Assembly: GCA_038496445.1 (NCBI GenBank)
Contig: JALMLS010000374.1
Location: 222,004 to 286,003 of the forward strand
Direction of reading: 5' to 3'
DNA: 64,000 bases
From: Trichosphaerium sp. ATCC 40318
Lineage: Eukaryota > Discosea > Flabellinia > Trichosidae
A program made the translations under genes and the position numbers. The notes beneath the pieces are model-generated. The model was not told the DNA's origin and made no database searches. It saw nothing but the letters and a program-made list of their open reading frames with translations. Every line of letters starts with the position of its first letter. Positions within the stretch are counted from its first letter, which is position 1. Of this stretch, positions 34,023 to 46,086 are shown piece after piece.

Positions 34023-34362
34023 AGATTAGTTCCCCAATAAAAACCAACTCCGGTAAACCATTAACAACTTTATTCGACTGTCATCATTCTACATACCTAA
34101 GACGGTCTTGAAATTGCAGTATTGCTTAGGTTTTGTTACTTGTAACCGTAATGAGAGACGTCAAATGTAACTAGTCTTGGAGTTGTTGGTTAACCTTTGT
34201 ATGACTAACAGATAACCAAACCAATGTAAGAGAGGCACACAGTGACTCTTGGGAATGGTACACGACTATACAGCCGTGACTTGGTGAGATCCGAGTTTGA
34301 ACTCTGACGAAACTCTGAATTGACTTCCCTTTACCTCTTGGCTATATTTCTGCTTTTACATA

Positions 34363-35752
34363 ATGACTAGTACTCTTTCTGCAATCATTTTATCGTCTAA
34401 TGGTGAAGCTCTATACAATAGAATCACCTGTCATACGAAATGGAAACAATTAGGCTCAAGTACGAATGAGGTAGAGTGTACTTTTTTTAATAGCGCTTAG
34501 AGAGTTCAGTTACGCTCAGAAACATCGCTATCAATACAATAAGCGATAATTTGAACGATATTAAAAAAGCGGATGTCATTTTGGCTGATCCTAGTTCTAC
34601 AACTCTTAAAGCTATCATAGAATCCAATCCGAGCGATTTTAGCTCTTTAAAGTGGCTTATGTCAACATGGGCAGGTGTTGACGCAATTTGTTCTTCTCCG
34701 TTAATAAGCGACTCTTTATTTCATTTCACACGCGTTGGAGGTAATGATTGTATTCATTTGATTTTTCTCACAGAATGAAGGGATTTTTGGCCAACAGATG
34801 GCTGCACACTCGCTATCATTAGTCTTGGCGCAAGAAACTAAGCTGTTCTCATACAAAGAGTACCAACGAAAGCACGAATGGCACAAGTTAAAGAAACGTC
34901 AACTGACAAGTGTGGTCGTCAGTATGTGGGCTGTTTTATAGTACTATACATTCCTCTGACAGTATTCTTTTAGGTATTATGGGTTACGGGGATATAGGTC
35001 AAGAGTGTGTCGAGGTAATGAAGCCATTCAATTTCAAGATGAGGTACAACACGTGCAAGTTTGTAAGTCATCATTTTCTGACATGAGACTTTTTTGGTGT
35101 TTAGAGCCTTGGTCCGTGATAAGACAAAACATAAATCTGTTGATGGTCTCAAGCTTTATAATACATCTGAGATATCAGAAATGATAAAGGGATCTGATTA
35201 TTTGATCAACATATTGCCGCATACATCTGAAACTGTCGGATTGTTAAATGGTAAAAAAACACTTTGTTTTTATTGTAGTTTTTATTCTGACGTTTCTTGA
35301 AAAGGCGATATGCTGTCTCATGCTAAAGATTGTTATTTCATAAACATGGGTCGTGGTAGTATAATAGATATACCAACATTGCAAAAAGCGCTTAATGAAG
35401 GATGGCTATCAGGTATCTTAGACAAGCCTCCATAATTATTTTTTCTCTTTTTTATTATCGCATCAGTTTCAGACATTAATGTTCCTTTAAGGCGCGGCTA
35501 TCGATGTATTTGACCAACCAGAACCTCTTCCTGTAGGTGATGTACTTTGGGACCTTAAAAATGTCATTGGTACACTCCATGAACTCCATTTTTTATTTAT
35601 TAATATCATGCAACTAAAAAATTATAGTTACACCTCATATTGCTGGTATAAGCTTCCCAGAGGATGTTGGTGATTTATTCGTTGAACAGTTGTGTCGCTT
35701 CGTAAATGGAGAAGAATTAAAGTACCTTGTAGATAGACAAAAACAGTACTAA
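34363..35752 (+). CDS. D-2-hydroxyacid dehydrogenase (glyoxylate/hydroxypyruvate reductase type)
   Basis: ATG 34363 (MTSTLSAIILSSNGEALYNR). Exons give an N-terminal flavodoxin-like half (DVILADPSSTTLKAIIESNP, LKWLMSTWAGVDAI) and a Rossmann half: GIMGYGDIGQECVEVM (GxGxxG), SDYLINILPHTSETVGLLNG, YFINMGRGSIIDIPTLQKAL (catalytic Arg in NMGRG), AAIDVFDQPEPLP (catalytic Glu region) and VTPHIAGISFPEDV (catalytic His). The enzyme reduces 2-oxoacids such as glyoxylate or hydroxypyruvate with NAD(P)H. It resembles the GhrA branch in its short form. About 320 residues, six or more introns, one with CACGTG near its donor (35052). No targeting signal is evident. Confidence 0.85.
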
Positions 35753-36092
35753 GTAAACCAATATTAGAAAACACCCTTCTTCTTTGTTTTTTTTTTTCGG
35801 TTTGTGACAGCACTGAAACTTATTTCATGGCGTGTCTTACGGTATGTGACCACCAATGAACACCGTAATAGCCATTATACCGCATAAAGCGAACTTCTTT
35901 TTCAAGAAACCATAAGACACGTGAACAAGTGTAAGCACGCTCAGAACACTTACTAGGAACTCTGTAGACTAAAGAAAAAGCGCTTTTAAGAAGTTGGGAT
36001 TGTAGAAAAAACCAGAAACACTCGTGTGATCAAGTTGGTAATATTTATGTACATAGTACTGCTACACGTGCGTGATATACAAATAGATTGAT
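35753..36092. other. Intergenic spacer
   Basis: 3' ends of convergent genes. CACGTG at 35920 and 36065; no gene. Confidence 0.3.
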
Positions 36093-36275
36093 TTATCTTA
36101 GTTTCTCGCTTTTTCCACGTGATTTCTGAGTTGATCCAAGTCTTCCTTCTCCAACTTCTTTATAAACTGAACCATAGCCAAGTACTACTGCTACAATGCA
36201 TATAAGAAGTATTGAAAGTAATACTCCACGTGAAACGAGCTGGAAAGTATCAGGATTTGACCAGTTTATATCCAT
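36093..36275 (-). CDS. Small single-pass membrane protein, 60 residues
   Basis: Intronless ORF from ATG 36275: MDINWSNPDTFQLVSRG, then a membrane segment (VLLSILLICIVAVVLGYG), then a basic tail (STQKSRGKSEKLR). The polar N-terminus, one helix and positive C-terminus are typical of small ER or organelle membrane subunits. No family recognised. Two CACGTG sites lie within it (36115, 36228). Confidence 0.4.
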   Translation of the reverse strand: MDINWSNPDTFQLVSRGVLLSILLICIVAVVLGYGSVYKEVGEGRLGSTQKSRGKSEKLR

Positions 36276-37030
36276 GTTGTAAGGTGTGCCTTTAACAAGT
36301 TTTCACAAAAAGGAAACAAAATAGTCCTGAATAGTAGTCACCGGGAACTAAAAAGTGCTTTGTACGAACTTAAGTAAACATAATATAAACGTGCAACATA
36401 GATTTTGCTTTGTAAGTAGTCCGTCGAGTGTTTGTACTGGTTAAAAAACGAGCGTTTAGAATGAGCCAAAAAAGTGATGTTGGATTGATTGTAACGATCG
36501 AAAAGTGTTGTAAGTGATCTACTTGGTGTTGGGCAAAAAACAAGAGTAAATGGTCGTACAGCTCAGCTGGTTAGAGCGCTGTGCTAATAACACAGGATCC
36601 ATGGTTGAATTTCATACAGGTTAATAGTTGCACCTAAGTATGGCGACATGATGAAGCATCGCAACAGTGCCTCATAGTCTATCCATTATACTTTTAGACA
36701 TGGACCTACTCTTGGTACTACTCATAGTTTGGCTTTGTCAATATGTATATTGAGCGATTGGTAATTAATTAGTTGTTCCTGAAATTGTTTGCAAAAATGT
36801 AACGTAGGATGTTATTAATTTCATGGTTGTTACTCCTTATTAAATGTACGAAGCCTTAACTCAAGGGGTCTCTTTATTCAATAATCTGGATCAGTAAGAG
36901 ACTCCTTAGAATAGCCAGTTTGGAACGGCTGTTGTATGTCAAGGGAAATACCCAAATCGTACAAAGACTAATTCCTAACAAGACACTATGCAACTTAACT
37001 AGTTTATTTAGTTTATGAAGGGTATAGGAT
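36276..37030. other. Intergenic spacer with tRNA pseudogene
   Basis: Apart from the tRNA-like remnant at 36552 no gene is seen. Confidence 0.3.
36552..36624 (+). pseudogene. tRNA-Ile(AAU) pseudogene
   Basis: Matches the intact tRNA at 46610 through the acceptor 5' strand, D-arm (GCTCAGCTGGTTAGAGC) and the CTAATAA anticodon loop. The anticodon stem is CTGTG/CACAG instead of CCGTG/CGCGG, still fully paired. The T-arm (ATGGTTGAATTTCATACAGG) no longer forms a stem and the acceptor 3' strand is lost. Confidence 0.75.
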
Positions 37031-38085
37031 CTATGCGTGTTTAGCAACAATACACCTTATGTTTCTTTTAGTTAATCTTAATTGAGTTACGGTGGCTGCA
37101 TCATCAAGGTCACTACGAATTTTCAAAAAATTAACGGCAAAAACTTCTGGATCTGTTTCAAGCGCTAGAAAAAGAATGTAAGATACCGAGATTACACTAA
37201 CAGTGAGAGCAAAAAAAATTACATCTAAATAATGAATCAATATATATGAGTCTGTGGTATGTGTATGCATACAAACAACTGAACTCTGTCTTCGTTTTGT
37301 TGATTTTTTCAAAAGACAAAAAAAAAAAAAAAAGAAAGGAGGTGCTGGTACCTAATGCGGTCTTAATTCTATTCTTCGCTTGTACCATTGTATCGTCATC
37401 ATTAACCATTACAACATGATCTTGCTCATTCACCCATTTTTTTCCTTCATAATGACCTTTCAAATAAACAAGCGTCAACAAGTAACAGCAAAACTGAAAA
37501 AAAAAAAGACTACCTTGGTGGATAGTTATTTGTGTAGAAGGTCCCACAGCTCTACCTCGCTGAAAAAACTCAGGTGGTCCATAAGGTACTTTTTGCCATT
37601 GTACAGGCATTGGGTTATCAGGAGGTCCCTAGTAACGTTAGAAACGGTAAAAAAAAGGCAAATCTAAAACACGTGTTTGTTTGCCAAAAAAAAACAAAGA
37701 CCCTACGTAAGGTACTGATACTGTTGCCTTTGATTGCTCATTTTTTTCTCGTATAGCGTTAAACAAGTCCTCTTTAGCTACAAGCGAGGTTAAATGAAAG
37801 TTTTTTACTGAAGAGCTAACGACGACGTCGTACGTGTTTTAAAGATGGCGCAAGACGCTCCAGAAGCGTTTATTCTCGTTTTGTACCATGCAATAGACTC
37901 TTCAAGCTCTGTGCGCTGTTTGGTAACTTCCAGCGCTTCAGATACACCACGTTGTTCGTTTAAAGACTTCAACCGTTCCTCTGTAATTGTTACAAGTTTA
38001 ACGGACCACAAACGTTACCAAGTTGTAAGATTTCTAACTGAAATGAGACAGCAGTGGTGTCTATAGCTTTAACAATGTCTGCCAT
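37031..38085 (-). CDS. Unrecognised spliced protein, about 220 residues
   Basis: ATG 38085 starts MADIVKAIDTTAVSF. Exons then join in phase: LEILQLEERLKSLNEQRGV, SEALEVTKQRTELEESIAW, FHLTSLVAKEDLFNAIREK, MPVQWQKVPYGPPEFFQRG, HYEGKKWVNEQDHVVMVNDD, DTMVQAKNRIKTALG and TDPEVFAVNFLKIRSDLDD, ending VAKHA at 37031. The start is a short coiled coil. The middle has an aromatic/proline stretch (VPYGPPEFFQRG). The end looks like a small alpha/beta unit. I do not recognise a family. Introns at about 37627-37700 carry CACGTG (37670). The stop TAG at the 5' edge is clear. Confidence 0.5.
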
Positions 38086-38339
38086 GTTTCGTGCTTTTTC
38101 TGGTTTTGTAAACAATGAGTTTCATTAAGTAGCAAAAATGCAAACTTAACTTCTCCAGCTTTTTTTTTGACTTTCGTCGTCTGGGTTTGCCTTACAGATC
38201 TCAGAACAAACACTGAGTTTGATTCTTCAACGTTATTAGCAGATGTGACGAGAAAAAAAATCAAATCGGAATATTTGAAGAAAACCCAAACTAGTAAAAA
38301 AGTTGTACAAGGGTAGAGGTTGGAGCTTTGGTTTTTGTT

Positions 38340-38790
38340 GGTGGATCTGCAGTGATATGCGTGTAACGTTCTCCTTGATTTTACTAGCAGACATCTGATT
38401 CCTGCTTAGCAAAATACAAAATGATACAAGAACTATAAACTCCAGCATTGATTGCATCTTCTATGTACATTACAATTTGGTAAACTACCTACGCACTGTA
38501 TCACCTACAGCTGCACCAACAGTTGGTAGCCTACCACCTGAAATAGTGCTCTCTAGTCCTTTGACAATAGTTGGTGACTTTGTTAACTCAGGGATAGTAC
38601 AATTACTCCAGGAGGCTTGCTTCAAGTTGAAGGTATGTCTAGTATTATTGCTTTATCGCAGTATTTTTCGCACAACTTAATTTCTATGGTAGATTGCTGC
38701 AGCTTTGATTGTCGCTTTCTTGAAATCTAAGTTGAGGCATGCTAGAGGGCCTCAAAATTTCCGTTTTGTTTTAAACAGCGTTTTGTAGAA
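38340..38790 (+). pseudogene. Decayed partial copy of the beta-helix surface protein gene at 39241
   Basis: Three blocks match the downstream gene in order. 38360-38470 resembles 40490-40615. 38495-38640 closely resembles 40980-41125 (Thr/Pro region through GDFVNS, including its donor). 38690-38770 resembles 41555-41640, the membrane-anchor exon (tagattgctgca). Stops and lost segments break the frame; exon blocks between them are deleted. A local tandem duplication in decay. Confidence 0.75.
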
Positions 38791-39240
38791 ACCTACACAC
38801 TCTTTACGCGTAAGCAACGGCATCTAGAGTATTGTTGCTTGATTTTAGATAGCAATCTACTTAAGAAAACTGTAGCTTCTGTTCGCATATAAACGGAGCT
38901 TTTTGTACAGCGAGACTGAGGCATCATGAGCAAGCTCACATTTTATTGTGTGTGATCTGTAATTTTCAACCAGTGACGTTCTTTTGGCGTATAGATTGTC
39001 CACCTTCAAATACTTTTGGTACACAAAAGCGTGTTATAATTCATCTGCTAAATATCGCATCAAAATGATTGATAAAGCCTCTGTGGGCAGTTAAAAGCAA
39101 ATGAGAGGTTGACAAAAACGTATCACACAACTTTTTGTTTTGATAATAGTTTTGGAAAGCATCACGTGCGTTTCAAAAAGAAATTTACCTTATAGAAAAC
39201 GCTTCATTACACCAAATAATGCTTATTCCTGCTATAGTTA
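38791..39240. other. Intergenic spacer
   Basis: Separates the pseudogene from the intact gene. CACGTG at 39164, about 80 bases before the start codon. Confidence 0.3.
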
Positions 39241-41657
39241 ATGTCTTTGCGTTATTTCTGTACTGCCTTATTGTTTTTTGCTCTTGCTGCACCTACCCAC
39301 GGTAACACAAGTACGAATATTATTCAGCGCGATAGTGCGATTGCGATATATTGTTGTTAATTTTTTATGTCTTAGTCGTAACTTCAAGTGACCACGATTG
39401 TGGCACTGATATGGAGTGCTACTTGAACGAAGGGCCAACCACGCTTATTCTCAATTCTACTGGATTAAACTTTATTGGCAGCACGTTTCAATTTCAACTT
39501 AACGAAAGTATAGACATTTATGGTATGTTGGCGCTTTTGAAAGGTTCTGTAACAAATTATTTAGCGTTAAATAAAGGCATAACTGTTTCGTGCTCACTTG
39601 AACAGGAGACGGTGAACGGGTATCAAAACATTAGCATCTCATTATCAGGATTTACGTTTGATGGTTGTAAAATCAAATTGAACGCCTTTGCAAATGTAAC
39701 TGTAGAGTACATTCATTACAAGTCTAGTTTTTATTGATCAGTTGACGATTGTAGGAATATGGTAGTTACAGGCAATGAGAGTTTTATTAAAATATTTGAC
39801 AGGTACACGTGATTTGATCGATTTTTTAATGAGAAAAATAGCCGAAATGTTATTGTTCGCAATTCACTTTTCCATGAACTGTTCGATTCGATAGGATTTG
39901 CCCAGCCTTTGGGATTATGGATTGAAAAAGTCGAAACGGTTTCTGTGAATAATTGTCATTTTCAACATAATTTTAGAGGAGGGAGGCATATCAATAGAAT
40001 GACACAGAGAGGTAATATTTGATACTCTTATTGTGTTTGATCATAACTATTTAAACATAGGAAATGTTGCTACATTCAAAACTGTTGATAGAGTAATTTG
40101 CGACTTTGCATAACAGGCTAAATATTTACATGCATTTATTTAGGTTACAATCAACTCTTGCTTGTTCAAGGACAATTACATACTTGCAAAGTCTGTTGGT
40201 ATGCAAATCTTATTCCTCGTTTATTCTCATTTGTTTTTTAGCGGACTCTGAGTACTATGTTTCAGTACTATACACAAATTCAATTGATGTGCAGATATTG
40301 AATTCAACTTTTATTGATAATACTATGGAAGAAGAAAGACCACTAATCGAGGACAGATGTACTGGTACACATGTTCTAGCCAAGTATCATATTAATTGCC
40401 GGTTATAGTTGGCTCTTTGGTGTTGGTCGGTCTATCAGGACGTGCATCCGCAGTGATAGATTCTTGTGTATTTGAGAATATTACATGCGTGTAACGTTCT
40501 GCCTAAACTGATTAGTAAATACCTGATTTCTACTTCTAGAAAACAAGTACAAAATATTTCAACAACTATAAGATCCCCTGCATTGATCGGGGCTTCCATA
40601 GACATTACAATCAGGTACACTACTAATATGTTATTTCCTACAATAAGAATACTAAATGTCGTGTTTAGAAATACAACAACAGTCGAAAACAGCCTCAACG
40701 ATAGTACTGCACAAGCAATTGTATTGTACTAATTTATCAAGTAGATACTGGAAGCGTTTTTGATTGTCGTTTTTCACCAACAAATTTCACATGTGGCTAC
40801 TCTGATATCACCTCATATTTTGCAGATTGTCAAGCTAATGGTATAAATTATTTGTATTTGCTCGCTTACAGTGTTGAATAGTTACTTGTGAAGGCAAAAC
40901 CTTCATTCCTACAACAATATCACCAACAACAATATCGCCTACAACTGCACCTACATTAACACCAACTGTTGAACCGACAACTGTATCACCTACAGCTACA
41001 CCAACAGTTGGTAGTCTACCACCTGAAATAGTGTTGTCTAGTTCTTTGACAATAGTTGGCGACTTTGTTAACTCAGAGATAGCAACAATCGCTCCAGGAG
41101 GCTTTCTTCAAGTTGAAGGTATGTCTTGTATCAAAAGATATTTAGACACGTTTATTGGATAATCTAATGTTTAGGATGTATTGTGATACCATCGAATACA
41201 ACGTTCATCATTGACTTCACAAGTGATAACACAACAAGTGTTGGTGAGACAAGAAGAGAAGTAATACGAAGCAACAGCAACTGTATCAATGGTACTTTTA
41301 CAGTTCTTTCACCAGAATGTGTATTGGCGAGAATTGAGCAGACTCTCTCATCGTATGCTTTTTATCTTTGCACTGATCTCTAACTTTTGCTAGTATAATT
41401 GTGATCACATCAAGATCTGATAGTTGTGATAACGGAGCATCAGTAAATGTTGGTTTGGTATTAGGTGTCACATTTGGCATCCTTGTGTTCGTATGTGAAG
41501 ACACTTCTTTTTCTTGTTTTCATTTATTGTTTCGCAAACTAAATTTGTGTGGTAGATTGCTGCAGGTCTGATTATTGCTTTCTTTATACCTTCGTTGAGA
41601 CAAGCCATTTTCCCTTATACTTTAACAACTAAGAAAGTAGAAGTATCTTCTGTTTGA
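39241..41657 (+). CDS. Secreted beta-helix-like surface protein, type I membrane anchor
   Basis: ATG 39241 opens a signal peptide (LRYFCTALLFFALAAPTHG). Exons carry repeated short strand motifs of right-handed beta-helices: VEYIHYKSS, VIVRNSLFHELFDS, VETVSVNNCHFQHNF, VQILNSTFIDNTM, RILNVVFRNTT and VFDCRFSPTNF. Asn-X-Ser/Thr sites are many. Next comes a Thr/Pro spacer (TTISPTTISPTTAPT and TVEPTTVSPTATP), a globular stretch (GDFVNSEIATIAPGGFLQVE) and a membrane helix (VGLVLGVTFGILVF and AAGLIIAFFI) with a short basic tail, stop TGA 41655-41657. It resembles polymorphic outer-membrane or pectate-lyase-fold adhesins in layout. No catalytic motif. One intron near 39805 carries CACGTG. Probably a cell-surface protein; its ligand is unknown. 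Confidence 0.65.
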
Positions 41658-42185
41658 ACCTAACAGTAAAATGCTTATCAATTGTTGTCCGGCATTCAAG
41701 TTAACTTAAAGTGACTTTTTTTTTTGAAAGTTTTTGTAAATTCTAGACTAAAGAATGGCAATCTTGTATCTTTGCCATTTTGTTACCATCGACAGGGGTT
41801 ACTTTTTTCCTCTAGAAAATCGTTCTTGTTGCGCACACTAGCAATTGGTACATGGCTTGCATCCTTTACAAGGATACAAAATCGTTGTAGCCCATCAAAA
41901 GAAGCTCATGATTGTTTAAACATACTCCAATTTTGGAATAAAACAACCAAAAAGAAATCTTGTGCAACCATGTAAGTCAGCAAGAAAAGCTCTCCTATGT
42001 GCGTTGGAGGAGGAAGGATAGTATTTTTCTTGCCCTAACAAGTCACCTACTTAAAAATAGATATTTATCCAAAATGTAGTTGAACTAATAGCTACTAAAT
42101 GGTAAAATAACTTATAACAAGATTAGAATATTACCAAGGATTTTATTTTCACATAATTTCATGTAAACTACAGATAATTAATTAC
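41658..42185. other. Intergenic spacer
   Basis: A TTG-started 83-codon frame at 41724 has no features. No supportable gene. Confidence 0.3.
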
Positions 42186-43376
42186 TTACAAGTGTAGGTT
42201 GGTCCCGTATTTATATTTGATTGATTCACATCTTTTTACACTGATAGCCTGTACACCATTCAATGACTTCAAACCTTTATCTGTTACTTTATTTGTATCA
42301 TGTAAGACAATAATATGTACACCAACCAATGCTTCAATACCCTTATCTGATATATTTGCATTACTTATCATAATATCATATACACCAGCCAACGCCTTCA
42401 AACTTTCATCTGTTGCAGCTTTACCAGATATTGAAATAGTGTGTACACCAGCCAATGCCTTCACACCTTCAGCTGTTACTTTGGTATTCTCTAGCTTAAT
42501 AGCATGTACACCAATCAATGCTGTGATAGCTTCATCTGTTACTTGTGTAGCTGTTAAATCAATATCATGGACACCGGCCAAGGCCTTGACACCTTTATCT
42601 GTTATGGATGTACAATAATATAAGCTGATACTGTGCACACCTGCCAATGCCTTGACTCCCTCATCTGTTATTAATACATTGCTATCCAAGCTAATGGTAT
42701 GTACGCCAGCCAATGCTTTGATGCCTTCGTCTGTTATTGATTCACAATAACGCAGGTGGATAGTATGTACGCCAGCCAACGCCTTGATACCCTCATCGGT
42801 AACTTGTGTTTGAGACAAGTCAATCTCATGAACACCAGCTAACGCCTGTATACCCTTATCTGTTATTTTGTTGCAACCATATAGGTTGATAGTGTGCACA
42901 CGTTTCAACATACGTAACCCTTCATCTGTTATTCTACAACAAAACAAGTCTATAGTGTGTACACGAGATAATGACCTCAAACCTTTGTCTGTAATTTGGG
43001 TACCATGTAGCCAAATTTTATGTACTCCTTTCAGTGGTACGATGTAGTCATCAGTTATTCTGTCGCACTTGCGCAAGTCGATGGTGTGTACACCTGAAAG
43101 AGACCACATATGCTTGCTTGTTACGTTTTTGTTGAACTTATGCATAGTGATTACAGTATTCTTCAGTAAAGGGCTTCTTTCAAGTAGTCTCATCTCGCTC
43201 TCTGAAGTAATATAGATTTGACCATAACCAACGAGTTTATGGACGATTTTTCGTAGTTTATGGCATGTTTGGGCTGAACGAAGTGTATACCGCCCTTGTT
43301 TGAGAATATGAACTATAACTTCGACTGGAAGATCTACAAGCTCAGTTGTGGTATTTTCTGCGTGTTCTGCGTTCAT
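42186..43376 (-). CDS. F-box / LRR protein, intact
   Basis: Single exon, 396 residues, ATG 43376. F-box at residues 14-50 (VDLPVEVIVHILKQGRYT, AQTCHKLRKIVHKLVGYG). About 12 LRRs follow with the ALAGVHTIxL and TDEGIKAL units, for example GVHTIDLRKCDRITD and GVHTIHLRYCESITDEG. Same family as 8458 and 48664, divergent in sequence between repeats more than 8458. Ends NLHL. Likely SCF substrate adaptor. Confidence 0.88.
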   Translation of the reverse strand: MNAEHAENTTTELVDLPVEVIVHILKQGRYTLRSAQTCHKLRKIVHKLVGYGQIYITSESEMRLLERSPLLKNTVITMHKFNKNVTSKHMWSLSGVHTIDLRKCDRITDDYIVPLKGVHKIWLHGTQITDKGLRSLSRVHTIDLFCCRITDEGLRMLKRVHTINLYGCNKITDKGIQALAGVHEIDLSQTQVTDEGIKALAGVHTIHLRYCESITDEGIKALAGVHTISLDSNVLITDEGVKALAGVHSISLYYCTSITDKGVKALAGVHDIDLTATQVTDEAITALIGVHAIKLENTKVTAEGVKALAGVHTISISGKAATDESLKALAGVYDIMISNANISDKGIEALVGVHIIVLHDTNKVTDKGLKSLNGVQAISVKRCESIKYKYGTNLHL

Positions 43377-43892
43377 TTCGTTATTGTTTGACCGGATAAC
43401 GGAAATGTGGCTTTAGGTGATAATGCTGTAATTAAGGAGAAATGGTTGGCATTTTTCGCTGAACTTACCAGTTTGTGTTTTAAAAATAGCGTCTAACACG
43501 TGTAAACAACTGTTCGGAGGGGGGTCCCACTATTGGTGTCATGGGTTTGGTTTGTTTCGGGGTAATTATTTAGCGTGCCCTACGAAACAGAAATAGACTT
43601 TTTTGTTATTTGATCACCTTTATTGTGTTTGGTAGTAAGGACAATTCTGTCTTGCTAAGTTACCTTAACTAAGGTTTGGTGAGTTTCGTTTGAATAAACT
43701 TCAATTCGTACGCGAACCTCGCATCAAACAATGAATTTCTCGTGGGTATCAGTAGAACAGGCGCTAACGTACTTTCAAGAGAAGCACAAAGGAGCACACG
43801 CTCCACAACATGAACAGATAAATACGTATTTTTTAGTATTTCTACACAGTTCGTTCAAACCTGACTTTTTTAAGCATTACTGGCAGATGTAA
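43377..43892. promoter_or_regulatory. Intergenic spacer
   Basis: Upstream of the F-box/LRR gene. CACGTG at 43498. A 53-codon frame from ATG 43731 (MNFSWVSVEQALTYFQEKH) has no family and stops before the LRR remnant. Confidence 0.35.
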
Positions 43893-44400
43893 ATGTCACT
43901 GATGATATGATACTACCAACAGAATCAAAACAATAGATTTAACAAATTCTGAACTTTTGACGGATGAAGGTATTATGGCACTTGCTGGAGTTCATACCAT
44001 CAACTTTGGGAGTACTGAAGTGACGGATGAAGGTATTATGGCACTAGCTGGAGTTCATACAATCAACCTTGAGAGAACTGAAGTGACAGATGAAGGTATT
44101 AAAGCGCTTGCTGGAGTTCATACCATCAATCTTGAGAGTACCAATATGACAGATGAAGGTATCAACTCATTGCAAGGAGTTAAACACATTTACCTTGGAG
44201 GGCATTGTTTAGTTACTGATAAATGCATTAGAGCACTTATAGCCGCATCAGTCGCAGTCACTTTCGGCTTTTGACCTTTGCAATTGAGGAGTGCAGAAGA
44301 ACGCATCATATCATTAAAAGGAACTACAACATTTACCTTGGAGGGCCATTGTTCAGCCACTGATAACTGTATTAAAACCCAAGCTGCATTAATCGCACTC
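43893..44400 (+). pseudogene. LRR-only remnant of the F-box/LRR family
   Basis: An open stretch from about 43900 to 44274 contains four LRRs (TDEGIMALAGVHTINFGS and so on) and ends VTFGF. There is no F-box and the frame has no ATG before the repeats apart from internal ones. Downstream 44285-44400 repeats the last unit in degenerate form (EGHCSATDNC against GGHCLVTDKC), so the final repeat was duplicated and decayed. 5' truncated. Confidence 0.7.
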
Positions 44401-45588
44401 ATACACCAGAAATGCTACAATAAATATAGTTATTATTCCTTTCAAGCTTGTTGAAAGCGCAATGTACTCAAAGGCAGATTCAACATATTCTTATTTTTTT
44501 CTTTCTTTGGATACTATTTTGTAACTGAAGTAACGGCTTGTACACATGTTTTCTAAGATCTTAGGAACACAGTATTATTGCTATTTCCTTACGCTACAAT
44601 AGAAGTTAGCCATCAAAAAAAAAACATACTTTTACCACCAAATTCTTTGCTCTTGCTCAATCTAATGAACTACCTAAGCGTAGTGGCAAAATAAAAATAA
44701 CGCTATATAACTGTACAGATTCGCAGGTGAGTCACAGTAACGTAGGAATGTAGCCCTTGGTTTTTCAAACAACCGTTGATGACCAGGATTCTTTTAAGTA
44801 TTCTGATACTCACAGTATAAGGAAGTCTAGCTTACAGCTACGCCAAATGGTGGTCAAAACCACTTCCTTACAGCAGTTACTTTAGTAACTAGCGAAAAGC
44901 TTGTTGTCCATGACAAAGACACTCCAAAACTCAAACTATAAAGACCATGTAAGAATAAAAATAATTACCCTATTGACAGAACTGAAAAAGGCGGTGAAAA
45001 GTTTAATCTTGGTTGTAGCGTCTCTAGTAAATAATCTCCAACAGTTTCACCAAACAAACAGGCCATTCTGAAGTGGTTGAAGGATAATAGAGGAGGCATG
45101 TCTTATCACATGACGTGGTGGAAGGATACTTGTACCCTTTTTTCGAGCGTGTTTGTTCTTGCAATGTATGTGACAATCCAACAATTCAAATCTTCTTTAA
45201 GTGACGTCAGGCCAGCACCTGAGATCTTTGTCCTACCGGTGTAGCGTCACTATAGTTGTACGATTAGAAAATAAAAAAAAACCAAATCTTCTTTTATTCC
45301 TTGAAATTTTTGTTACAAGACTTTTTATGACGACGTAAACGAAGTACAAACTACGGAACTCATTGGCCCGGTGTTCCACTGTCTGAAACAGGTGACGGCT
45401 TTGTAAAAAACGCGAAACAAAGCGCTTTGGACACTGTAAAGCAGAAATAGGTAACAAGTTGTTAATATGCGTTCATACTACGTAATAATACAGATATCGT
45501 TCTCTACAAGCTATTGTTGAAAGAATCTACTGAAATTCGGGCCACAGAATAAAAAAGCAAATGTCAACGTCAAACGCTATCAAAATGG
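44401..45588. other. Gene-poor stretch
   Basis: Only a 74-codon minus frame at 45233-45457 without features. No gene claimed. Confidence 0.3.
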
Positions 45589-45948
45589 CTAAACCAGATG
45601 ACACACGCTCTGTGCGTTCATATTAGCTACACAACCGTAATAATATCGTAAACAACCTTGACGTTGTAGCAATTCGGTTCCAGCCTCATGCATGCATTTG
45701 GATAATCTGATATGAGCGTATTTACAAGAAAGACAACGCATGTACGCTGCTGTGGCTAGACATATCACTTTCGTACGAAAGCTGAAGATTTTTGTCGAAA
45801 CGAAGACGGAAAAAGGTATTGTTGATTGCACTAGCACTCTACTTTGTCTGCATTTGATTACAACTGATGACACTGGTGGTATGTAGGAGTTATAGTCCAT
45901 TACACTAATTGCAGAGAAGGTGTTGAACAGAATGAGTATGTTGGCCAT
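45589..45948 (-). CDS. Hypothetical Cys-rich ORF, 119 residues
   Basis: ATG 45948. Several Cys residues (MRCLSCKYAHIRLSKCMHEA, GCLRYYYGC). No introns, no family recognised, no typical start context. It may be spurious. Confidence 0.2.
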   Translation of the reverse strand: MANILILFNTFSAISVMDYNSYIPPVSSVVIKCRQSRVLVQSTIPFSVFVSTKIFSFRTKVICLATAAYMRCLSCKYAHIRLSKCMHEAGTELLQRQGCLRYYYGCVANMNAQSVCHLV

Positions 45949-46086
45949 ATTGTAATTGAAACACGTGATCTCTAGTGATTAGTTATTTTGAAAGTGACCG
46001 CTCAGCTCTTATTGATTAAATGGTCGTATAGTTAATAAGCAAAATATGGTCGTATAGCATTAGGTAAAAAATTGTTGAAAAAGTTT

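Noticed and set aside
41724-41975. 83-codon frame
   Set aside because: No ATG start (TTG), no features, in a spacer.
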